Assembly: GCA_000708835.1 (NCBI GenBank)
Contig: DF237503.1
Coordinates: 1-50,471 of the forward strand
Source: Klebsormidium nitens
Taxonomy: Eukaryota > Streptophyta > Klebsormidiophyceae > Klebsormidiales > Klebsormidiaceae
Reading direction: 5' to 3'
Length of the DNA stretch: 50,471 bases
Shown here: in pieces, positions 1 to 9,958 of the stretch
Numbering within the stretch: the first letter of the stretch is position 1
Layout of the letters: each line of letters opens with the position of its first letter
Translations under genes and position numbers: made by a program
The notes under the pieces: model-generated
Seen by the model: only the letters and a program-made list of their open reading frames with translations
Told to the model about the DNA's origin: nothing
Database searches by the model: none

Positions 1-451
1 CTCGGTGATCCGGTGGCTTTTCTAGTTCACTACACAAGACGGGGGGAAGACGAGATAAAAGAGGAACTAAAGAGTTATAAGAGCTGATATGAGCGCATAT
101 AAGTGACCAGTTGTGGATATTGAGCGGGCCCAGATGACCGTTCGATGCCAATTTCCCATTTCACCTTGGTCGTCGATCTTTGAAAGTAAAAATGTGACGC
201 ATAAATGACGTTGCATCAAAGTTTATTTCGAGCGACTCGGACCCCGGTCTGTGGTCGACACGTGGCTTTTTTGACACGCGGCCTGCAATCAAATTGACGA
301 ATTTTCTGTCACGTCGCATACCGAGTGGGACAGAATTCTGAATAGAACTGACCTCCACACGCAGGAGCTGGCAATTTGTAGAAGGTGGCAGGGAATTGAT
401 TGATCAGGCAGAGGAGAAAGCGCTGGGCACTCCTCCTTTCTTGCAGCAGAG
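1..451. other. Intergenic, upstream of F-box gene
   Basis: I see no convincing coding region or RNA gene here. The last hundred bases are the presumed promoter and 5' UTR of the F-box gene that starts at 452. No clear TATA box could be assigned. Confidence 0.5.
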
Positions 452-3400
452 ATGAGCAGCTCGGATGCCCCAAGCAGAAGCAGGAGATCTCAGCAGTTGC
501 CGGTGGAGGTACTGGCGCGGGTGTTGTCGCTCTTACGAGTGAGTTCTTAGCGATGGGGCACGTTTGGAGCCTTTGTTAGCACTTTTCACTGATCTTCTCT
601 GGTAAATTGTTAAAGGAACAAAGGCAGCCACGCGTGTGAATTCAGAAGATTAAGCTTTGCTGCCCCCGATAGCTGTTTCTCCCATTATGATTACTCATAA
701 GTTGGGTATCCATCTTCCCAGGAAACAAGCACATTAGATCCTTTCGGCAGAGCACCACTTTCATGGGCGGTTTTGTGATGATGCATAGCCCATTACAATG
801 CCTGGCCAATGAGAACCGCAACCTTAAGTGCAACCAGATGCTTCCATCGCCTGAACTGCCTGGATCAAAATGGGGGCTTCATGGCACCATACACAGGCGT
901 CTTGGGGGGTTGCGGTTGGCCAGGTGTAATCTGTAAAAAGCTGACCACCCCAATTCTATAGACGCTTTCAATTAAGCTTGCGAGACCAGGCTCAAAGTTT
1001 GTATATTTTACCCTTCACCTATTGAAGTCTTGAATGCAATTGGGAGTGCATTGGGGCTCAGCGATCTGCTTGCAATGCAATCAATCCTTCTTTGACACTC
1101 ATTTTCAAGCGCTATGCCTCCACTATCTCTAATGCCTGAGCATCGTACTTCAGTGTAAGGATGAGATGCGCAAAAGTGCAACTGTTTTTCTGATCCTCCT
1201 CAGGATGCCGAGTCCTTCATCCGGTGTATGGCGGTCAGCCGGGAGTGGCACCAGGCGGCCAAGCATGTGGACTGCCTTTTCTTCGATGGCTACCAGTACA
1301 GGGACAGGCTCTCCGGACAGGTGCGCATTGCTGTTCCCTCAAACTCTGGTCATTTCTGGATGACTTAAGAGCTGAGTGAGGAGCCCGGGGGACGGGTGGG
1401 TTAGCTCGGTGGTGTGGGTGGGTTTGCGGAGCGCATATTGGATCCTACTTCTGTTGAATTAAGCTTAAGTCCCTCAGAAGTTACCAGTGTTTCCCCACTG
1501 CAAACCATTCAGGCCAAGGTGATACTATAAGCGGTATGGCAGCGGCGGTCCAAAGGACAGGGACAGGACAAACGGAGGAAAATTCAGCCTTGAGACTAAG
1601 GATGAGCCCACGGAGTCACTTGAGGTTGCACCAAGAAAAACTTGGGGAGTCGGGCTCCTCAAGTTTGGGGCAACCTGGAGATGGATCAGAGAGCTCTTGT
1701 TTACTTGGGAAGGTTTCACCACTGCATTTTCTGGTCCGCCTGCATTCGGTATCTGCGCCTTCCTTCTCTGACCCCTCAGTATCCCCTCGCTCAGGTCGCC
1801 AGATCTACGGCAAAGTTCACAAGGAAAGGGGTTTGAGTGACCAACTATTGCTCAAAAACGTTTGTGGTGGTCGCGAAAGGACAGTGAAGGCGCACAAGCA
1901 TTGCTAACTTGATGAGTACACATCAACATGCCTTGGACTCACTTGTGAATAGGTCACCTATGACAAGAGATTTTGAACGTGTTCAGACCCCCTCGAGCTT
2001 CTCTTCATACTCTTAGGATGCGGAGGCAATGATCACAAAGACGATAATGTCAACGACGCGACTGCGTTCGCTGTCAGTCATGCACGACGACCCCGACAAG
2101 TGGCTCTCAGACTCGACCGTGATTGCCTGGATCATCCACACACGCGCCACACTGCGCGAGCTGCTGATTTCAAACAGTCGGGAGGGCAACAACAAGATTC
2201 ACCGCCACCATCCAACGCTGTTCCGTGCCCTTTACGAGCAGCTGCGCAACAGCATGGTTGAAAAGCTGGGGGTGAGGGTCTCGAGACTTTGTTGTTTCCA
2301 AGTTCTTTCGAAGTGGGGCTGTTGAGAGATGGGCAGATAAATCTTAAGGTCCAAAGGAAGGTCCAAAAAGGTCAAGTGCTTTAGGCAATTGGAGGATTTC
2401 GGGGCAGCAAAACTGGAATGGATATCCTGCTACCCGGATGCATTCTTCCCCTTGCTATTCCATGTTCGAACCCTAGTCTTTCTGCACATTGCTGTAATCA
2501 TGGGAAAGCCTTGGCGCAATCTCAGAGCCTCATCACCCAGTACCTTTGCCCAATGCCTTTCCCGCCTTCTTCATGCCGAAGAACTCATCAAAAAAGCCAG
2601 CATACCTAATCGGTGCTGATCGGATTGACTCTCCCCACCTCCCCACAGCTCGACTATGTCATCATCCCGCCCAGCATCCCCCCGGCCTTGCTCCCTAACC
2701 TGCACAGCCTCCGCTTGTACGACGTGCGCATCGCATCGGCGACCCTGACGGCGTTCATCGCCGGCTGCTCTGCACTCGAGCTGCTGCGCCTGATCGACCT
2801 GCGCGACTGCGAGTCTGTGGACCTGCATTGCCCCAGCCTCAAGGAGTTTGTGGTGGAAGAGACGGCGGCCGTTGGCAGCATACGGCTCGACTGTCCCCGG
2901 CTCAAAAGGTGCGTTGAGCGCTTGGAGATTTTCATCCGATTCATTTTGTCTTGTAAGGCATCCGCTGCTTTGCATTGCCCCAGCCCAAAGGGACCTGTGG
3001 AGGATGAAATAGTGACCGATGGCAGCACACGGCTCGACTGTCCCCGGCTCAAGAGGTGAGGCGGACGTCTAAAGTGTTGCAGGCGGACATCGGTCTGTTT
3101 TTGAGTTCACGCAACCGCCAACTTGCATGGCTCCAGCATCAAGAAGTTTATGGTGGAACGAACGGTCCCCGCCTTTCTCGGCATATGGCTCGACTGCCCC
3201 TGGCTCGAGGTAGTGCGGACGTCCGTAAGCTGCCCAGGCAGGGACCAAGCTGATTCATCCAATTTGCAGCGGCTGACTTGTATTGCTCCAGCCTCGAGAA
3301 GGTTTTGGTTGGACAACGGGCTGTCGTTGGCAGCACATGGCTTGACTGTCTCTGATTGAATTGGTGAGGGGGGCGCTTGATGGAACTAGTCTCGTGTTCG

Positions 3401-5287
3401 AGAACGGGTTGCCTTGCTCGGTCCCGGTCTCAAGGGAGTTCGTGGCAACGGAATGGGGGCGCCTGCAGCAGACGGCCTGACTATTCCGGCTGAAGAGACG
3501 AGGTGGACTTCTGTAGGCCTGCAAAAGGCGGGCTTAAAGTGCCCAGATCAATCGTTATGGTTTTGTCGAAAGTCCTGTAAGCAAGTTGGGTGCTACATCG
3601 CAGGTTGCTTCTCCGTGACGTGGGCGGCATTGCATCCTTGACTGTGGAGGACGGGAGTAAGCTCAAGAAGGTGGAGATCTTCACGGAGGACTGCAAGCCG
3701 ACGATCGACATCCGGCACGCCGCGAGCATTCAGCACGCCCATCTGCTATACAAGGTCAGTTTCAAGCTCGTGTTTGAGTGGGGTGTCTCCGGTTCGGATC
3801 GAGCGAGGAACCCAAACGTCTGTTATTGCTAAACGGGAAACTTTCTATTCCGCTTGTCTATGACCTCGTTAATACGGATGGGCACCTGTTCATTGACAGC
3901 GCTTAAGTGAGTACCCGCGAGTTTTGAAGAAGGCTGCGATGTCGAGTTTTGAAAGGCTATCTCTTATTCCCGGTTTCTACCTCACCCCAAACCAGTCTCT
4001 CAGCCTTATCTTTCCGATACCTCTCACTATCGTGTTCTTCAAACCCGTTAACCACTCCAAGCTGCCCCAAGCAAAAGTCGTGCGTCCTTTCTGGCAACCA
4101 TATGCAACTTTTCCAACCCCCACCCTTCCCTTTTCTTCCTTTTTATGGCGACACTTGGACCCACACTACCTCAGAGTCACCATTCAAACTTACCCTTCTC
4201 TCCAAGTTAGGGCGACCCAATGGACTTCGCTTTAGAGCGACAGCACGAGAGTACTGATTTCCATTCCCCTCCTGTCCTTAATTCGTCGAAGCAACACACG
4301 TTCGCAGCTCCCCCTTTCTGTATCTCAGGGCCTCACTGATCATCCTAAACTTCCCCCGCCGTTCTCGTTTCAGGGCGACTCATGGACGCACCTGGCGGAG
4401 TTCGTGGGGGGGATGGGGTGCCTGCGCGAGCTGGGGGTGTGCATCCAGGACGACGACAACCCCCCCCCGGTAGACTTAGAAGACTTTGCGTTACTGTGCC
4501 CCGGGCTGCGAACCCTGGGCATTGGGCCCGAATTGTGGGAGCGCCTCGCGCAGGGGGACTTCCGGCGGGGGCGCTCGCGCTGGCACGACCTGTCCCAGGC
4601 AAGTCATTTTCGTGCTGTTTGTGTAATAGTGATCAGTGGTCCTTATTGTATGCTTGGGGAGCAAGTACGACGGGCTGGGGTTGGAAGAGGTGTGGTGACT
4701 GTAGCCGCTGCTGAACTGCAGAGCCTCGTCCCATGAGGAAGTGGGATCGCTTTGGAGGTCGTAGTAGAAAGTGTCCTTTCTTCTTGACTCTGCGAACGAC
4801 CGTGGGGTGATTGTCGATGCCCTAAAGCCGTGCAGTCCGAAGCAAAGAAGGAAGAATGTTTTGGCTTCGCCTACAGATCGCCTTTTGGCTGCGGGGTCCT
4901 CGCAACCGCGAACTGTTTCTGAGTGATTCGCAAATTGTGCGATGCTTTCTTCTTGCAAAGGGGCTTTTGTTTCGGCTTACGTTAGCATCTTCCGACCGCA
5001 ACCTCCCTGAGAAGCCTTGTTTGGCTCTCGCTTACAGCAGATTGGTTATCTGTTTGCAGCTGAGTATCGACACCTTGCGCGTGGATTGCGTGGTGTCACT
5101 GCTCAGCGCCGTTTTGGAGCGGTGCCCTTCGCTCGAGACACTCAATCTGGGGCCGCGAGCTCCAGAAGACTCGTGGGAAGATGCGGTGTCAAGTTTCACG
5201 ACGTCGCTCATAACCATCGCGCAAAAGTACCCAGCGGTCAAAGTTGAAGTCGATTTTGACCACTCCTACACGATCGTCCCGTTCTGA
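452..5287 (+). CDS. F-box/LRR protein, seven exons
   Basis: Predicted substrate-recognition subunit of an SCF ubiquitin ligase. Exons: 452-538, 1204-1320, 2017-2271, 2649-2908, 3604-3754, 4374-4598, 5060-5287, giving about 440 residues with phase kept at every join. The F-box spans roughly residues 16-58 (LPVEVLARVLSLL, then CMAVSREWHQAAK) and is split by intron 1, which begins GTGAGT. Downstream are irregular leucine-rich segments such as LHCPSLKEFVVEE, IRLDCPRLKR and ERCPSLETLNL, as in F-box/LRR proteins that bind Skp1 and a substrate. The ATG at 452 lies just before the F-box, the usual place. Intron 6 uses a GC donor (4599). Intron 4 holds decayed copies of the 3' part of exon 4; exon 4 also stays open in frame through the first copy to 3055, where another phase-compatible donor lies. 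The family is clear; the substrate is unknown. Confidence 0.85.
2820..3485 (+). repeat. Tandem copies of an exon 3' edge
   Basis: Four, perhaps five, head-to-tail units. The first is the real end of exon 4 (about 2820-2908). Aligned on the anchor CTCGACTG, copies recur at 2886, 3033, 3189 and 3341 (CTTGACTG), spacing 147-156, with a weak fifth near 3476. Copy 2 still encodes LHCPSPKGPVEDE and LDCPRLKR followed by a GTGAGG donor. Copy 3 encodes HGSSIKKFMVER and WLDCPWLE. Copy 4 encodes LYCSSLEKVLVG and STWLDCL, then a stop. Decay increases with distance from the exon. Confidence 0.75.
4599..5059 (+). other. GC-AG intron in the F-box gene
   Basis: The exon ends TCCCAG and the intron starts GCAAGT, a canonical donor except for C at +2; the acceptor is TTTGCAG. 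Both neighbouring exons are phase 0 and read well. The nearest GT positions would not keep the reading frame as cleanly. Confidence 0.7.
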
Positions 5288-6503
5288 AAGCTGCCTTAAG
5301 CGCGAAAGGTATGGTGTTAGGGTTTCAGGCCTGCGGTCTTGTGTCTGCGCCTTGTCTAAGCGGTCGATTAGTAGAAGGTGAAGAAGGATCCCCTCCAGAA
5401 GCAGCTCTGCTTTTAGCGCAGTCACCATACAGTTGTCGCTAGAGTAGTAGAATGCAAAATGCAAAGACGAATGAAAAGACGCGCCCAAGTTACGGTGTTC
5501 GTTCTTGGCTCCCAATAGCAGCTAATAAGACAGCTGGCAAGCTTTGCGACGAAGGCTGCTCGCTAGTTGATTTCATAAGCAGTTTTGATGTGGCCGGTTG
5601 TCGGCATCTAAACTCATTATTAGAAATAAGCTGCCAGGTAAAGCTGAATGCCGAAATACGCCTATGAGCCTAGAGCCAATTGCTCAGTGACGCAAATTTG
5701 CGGCATCTAGATTCATAGCAGCCGAGAAGGTGGCCTTGGGGCGGCCTTGTATTCGCCGGCAACGGTATGCCAGATGCTGCGACGGTCGACGCCGCCTAGC
5801 TTTGCTCGAGCATTGTGGCAAGCTAGACCGTCGGGTCCTTCTCAAGGGGACCTTATCGCGGATCTCATCATGATGATCCCTTCCTACTGCTTTTCGGATT
5901 ATTCGGGGCTTAAGCGTATTAGATGTGCTAGCTAGACGGCTTGTATCACGTACGTACATCCGATTTTGCATGCCCCTCTGAATTGAACTCTGCACCCATT
6001 GCATGCATGCAATGGGTGCACCGTCCCCGTTCACGGACACAGGCTTGCCGTCGGAACTCCGACGCGCACCAACACACAGTGCGAGCTTGCGCTGGCATGT
6101 GCACGCAGCACAAAGTCTATGTAACATTCCTTAATTGATCAAAGTTGTAGCTTGTCAAGACTCGGCCTTGAGGGCGCGGCCGCCATGTGCATTCTAAGAG
6201 CCCCCTTTTAAAATCGTGGGCCGGGTTGCATGTAAAATTAATAGCAAATTCTAATGGTCCTAGCAATGATACAAATGAGGTCTTCATTGTCATGCATTGT
6301 TGTTCTTGAAAAGACTAGCTGATGCAGATGCGTTCACACTTTTTGTCTGGCCAGGTTGCACCACTGCTTTGTTCCACGGCTCCGATCATGCAAATTGTCC
6401 CTTTGCACGCGAAGTGAGACTCTCCTCGCGCAAGCCACCGCCACTCATTCCATTGTGCTCGGGCGTTTGCCTAACTCCCTCGCCCTGCACGTGACCGTCG
6501 ACT
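5288..6503. other. Intergenic between convergent genes
   Basis: This lies between the 3' ends of the F-box gene (+) and the unknown gene (-). No convincing coding sequence was seen. It holds a perfect palindrome at 5991-6020 and otherwise looks like ordinary spacer. Confidence 0.5.
5991..6020. repeat. 30-bp perfect palindrome
   Basis: The 30 bases equal their own reverse complement with no mismatch and no spacer. The centre is GCATGCATGC and the arms are TGCACCCATT / AATGGGTGCA. The symmetry stops at both ends (C at 5990 faces C at 6021). The core contains CATGCATG, the RY/Sph element bound by plant B3 factors. Confidence 0.9.
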
Positions 6504-9009
6504 TCAAACCTTTTTCACTCTCATCCTTTCGGCAGACTTCTCCGCGAAGCTGAAGAAGACCGTCTTCAGAGCCTCGGCTCCAACGTCGAGCCCGGCGTCC
6601 GAAAAACCCGGGCCGGCGCGCCCTGCGGCATCCGGTCCCCCAGCCGTCCGGATGGACTGCCGTGTGCGGCTGCTATCCGATGCCCCCGTTGCAGCGTCCG
6701 GGGACGGTGCCGCACGGCCAAACGCCGCGTCCGCTTCGGCCCGCCTTTTCGGGCGCTTTTGGCGCTTCGGGTCAGCAGGCGCCAGCTCGCTTTCCGCGCG
6801 GTTCCCTCCCTTGCTTGCACGCTCGCGCGCGTCGTTTGCGGATGCGTGCTCCGAGGAGTGCTCTCTGGTCTGCCCGGTGGAGTTCGTCTTCGGTTCATTC
6901 TCAATCTGCAAGAGCGCCGATAGAGCAGGAAGTTGAGCTCTAGATTCCAGGGAGTTGTTAGCTGGCTGTTGAGCGTCCCTGTGCGTCAATGTCCATTTCC
7001 GCTTGCATACGAGGGGTTTGTAGCGTGAAACAGACTCGGGCGCTTTGTGTGGGCTATAACGCTCCGCGATTGCGGGCTTTCCCGTCAAGCTTGACAGCTA
7101 AGAAAACCCGGTAACATACTGCCATTCGGAGATGATAACTGATTTTTGCACTATGAAGAATCAGGACAACCTAGGGATCAGCGGATGCGAGCGGGAACGT
7201 AACCCTATGCCTTCAACAAGCGCGCGGGACTCTACTTTCAAAGCTTACCCTCTTCCTCGACGCGATCCGCTTGTTCGCCGTCGCTTGCGCTCGGAGGATC
7301 GCCTGCCAGCCGTCTGGCGGTCCGTACCCGCCGGTGTCCACCAGATCCTGAAGGGCCTGCAGCCCTCTGCCGGGACAACGTCAGCCAGCGAGTGCTGCTT
7401 ACGTCAGCATGTCGAAGGAGAGGTAATTGGACCGCCCAAATGAACCACAAGAAGGAGCATCCAACGGCTGATGTCCACATCACGAGCGAAAGGCCTTTTT
7501 GGTGTAGGTCTCCAGTTTCGTTTTGCACCCGGACGTCTTTTTTCTACCTGGAGGTTTCCATGCCTCACTTACAAGAGAATTTTCTGCTCTGCTCACTTTG
7601 CGATCCGCCAGGCCGCGTGCGTCACCGCCCGCCCCCGCTTCGCGGCTACTCGCGGACCGCGCGCGCGCCAGGTCGGACTGGAGCTTCACCTCCATGAGCG
7701 TGAGCAGCTTTGCGAGGTCGGTACACGACCTCATACCCTTGGACCTGGAATGATTGGGATCAGATTCTCTCAAAGATCCCAGACGACAACTTGTATCGAA
7801 ATGTTAAGCTCAGGGGCTCCTAAGTTACGAGATTTTCAAAACCTGACAATTTAATAAATCCATCACCGGATGGTTGAAAGCTGCTCTCAAGAAGAACGGA
7901 CGGTCTGACAGCCCAGAGGATGAAGTGCAGCTCGGGGCCGTCAAGGTTCGAATCAACGCAATGGGCAGTACATGAAGGGGACCGTCAGTTCATTACCGGA
8001 GAGGGTCCTTGGGTTCTATTCTTGCACTCGTAATGGTGGAAAGAGTGGTGAAGGTCTGATGGTAAATGATGGAAGTGCTTTGACCCGTAGAGTTTGGTGG
8101 GTTTCAGCCACTTTCCCGTCAACACCTCTTTCTGATCTGCTCCAAGCCAGATAAATGACGAACTCGCAGAGCACACACCGGCCTCGACTCTTGTTTGATC
8201 AAGCGGCGAAGGACTCTTTTTTGACTAAGCGAGCAAGATTGTTTTTGGCTCGCTGCGCTCAGGAAAGGCTTGCGAAACCCTTGATGCTATCTGCTTCAAA
8301 GGAGTCTCTCTTCGAGAAAGCTGAGAAGGCAAGCGACGGACAATGACAAGGAACTGGAATGCTTTCGAGATCCAGTTGTCAATGGTGCAGTCTCAAAAAA
8401 GTAGCCTGATTGTTAGCTAGCTGTTTCAATCTGGCACCCAAAGGTCTATGAATATTCACTTGCTTTGTCGGATAACCGAGCGGTTGTAGAGTCTTCAATT
8501 GAGCCCTATGTCCAATGAAAAGAGAGACATTCACTAACCCTGTTCTGAACGACCTTGTACAGCAGCCATCGCAAGTCCAGTCATTCCCTGCTCTCGCGGC
8601 CTCTTTTCCTCAATAAATTCAGATCAACTCACCCGAGAGTTTTCCTGGCCCAACCAAACGTCACGCAGAAGTGGCTGTCGCCCTCGCTGACGTCATACTC
8701 AAAGTCCTCGCAGATGCCCAAATGCTTCTTTTGCGGCACGTACGCGAAGATCCCCTCCTTGCGCGGAGTCACGCTCCAATGGAGCTCCCACTGCCTGTCA
8801 GCGACCGCCAGGAACGCCTTCCCCCGGCTGCGCTGCTCCCGCGCGCGCGCGTACACGTGGTGCCACGCGGAGAAGTCCACCCCAGCCATGGTCAGCGCGC
8901 GCGTCTCTGGAAGGCTTTGGTGGAAGTCTACGGCGCACACACGCTCCACTGCGCGCGCGAAAGGGGCCTCACGCGCCAAGTCCGTTTCCGCGGGCTGGTT
9001 GGCGGCCAT
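6504..9009 (-). CDS. Unknown protein, four exons
   Basis: I do not recognise this protein. Exons on the minus strand: 9009-8633, 7744-7573 (an alternative donor at 7597 is also in phase), 7356-7249, 6905-6504; 352 residues if joined this way. Support is consistent phase, strong GTGAGT, GTAAGT and GTAAGC donors, GC-rich codon use, and an ATG in good context (CAGCATGGCC). The N-terminal 125 residues look like one mixed alpha/beta domain (DFHQSLPETRALTMAG, KAFLAVADRQWELHWSV, EDFEYDVSEGDSHFCVTF). A probable helix follows (LAKLLTLMEVKLQSDLARA), then a second helical exon (ALQDLVDTGGYGPP, LRAQATANKRIASRKR). The last 130 residues are a charged, probably disordered tail with a nuclear-localisation-like cluster, KRQKRPKRR. 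A nuclear protein is a guess. It is transcribed divergently from the Agenet gene. Confidence 0.6.
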
Positions 9010-9958
9010 GCTGACGTGAGCCAAGCCTGACAGGAGCGTAGGACGTCGGCTGCGAGGCTGTATTTTGCGAACGAGGCGCCCTACGTCACTCGTAAAAGGC
9101 TGCTACGTCTATGCAGTTTGGAATACATTTCCAGTAACCAGCGCGGGCGCATGAGAGTCTGGCAGAAGGTGCACGCACTGGATTGAACTGAGCTCAATTG
9201 TTGATCAGGTCTTTGATGTGCTCTGCAATCCTTTGGTGCAAGACAGCGATCAAGGAGACTCAGTCTTGTCAGCGAGGGACGGGGCACTGGTGATGATGTG
9301 GCGAGGCTTGATTAACCGATGGTCTTGGGGTCGACCCGCAGCTAAACCCCTATTAAACTTCGCCACGTCACCAGTTCCAACAGAGGTTCCCAAAATCCTT
9401 GACTTCCCGCTCTCTCTGTCGAAGTGTTGCAGCTAGGGTAAGACTTGACGAAAGTGTGCTCCATTGTCAACAGATTTAGAGCGCGATTGAACAAGATTGC
9501 CTTTCGATGCGTACCAGGTTCGCCACTCGAAGCGCGCTGTCGCCGATCGCTCGCCGTCGAACGCGACTGCTTAAACGAGCCAGCGAAGCTTCACCTGAAG
9601 AAGAGTGATATCGATAAGGAAGATACAAAGGCGCTTCGCTTTGCAGGAGACCTGGAAGGCAGCAGAGGCAATCGGAAGCAATAGGGTTGGAAAGACAGAT
9701 TCTCATGCTCGCGTGCTTTTGCGGTACTATGTATTGTGAATTACAGCAAGCTGACTGCTATGTGTTGACAGGTTGAATGTAACTTTCTTGGTGGCAAGCT
9801 TCGCGTTGAAATCAGGTGAAAGAAGTGAAGAACTGCGTGGGAAGGGCAGGGGTTGCCAGGAGTCGGGGCATGCAGCAAAAGTAGGCTTCGTCTATCAAGG
9901 CTGGATCTATTTGCTATGCTGACAAGTTTCCATCCTTGGAAAAAAGAGGGTACTCACC
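9010..9958. promoter_or_regulatory. Shared upstream region of divergent genes
   Basis: About 950 bp between the start codons of the unknown minus-strand gene (9009) and the Agenet gene (9959). It must hold both promoters and 5' UTRs. No specific element was recognised; short open frames near 9445-9684 have no features I can support as coding. Confidence 0.45.

Noticed and set aside
2461-2475. GTTCGAACCC inside an F-box gene intron, B-box-like
   Set aside because: No A-box and no acceptor-stem pairing nearby, so not a tRNA gene.
7940-7960. tRNA B-box-like GGTTCGAATC
   Set aside because: No matching A-box or cloverleaf could be formed from the upstream 60 bases.
7855-7975. Plus-strand stretch reading GWLKAALKKNGRSDS and EDEVQLGAVKV
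   Set aside because: It looks coding, but has no usable start or acceptor and lies in an intron of the minus-strand gene; kept only as a possible gene fragment.
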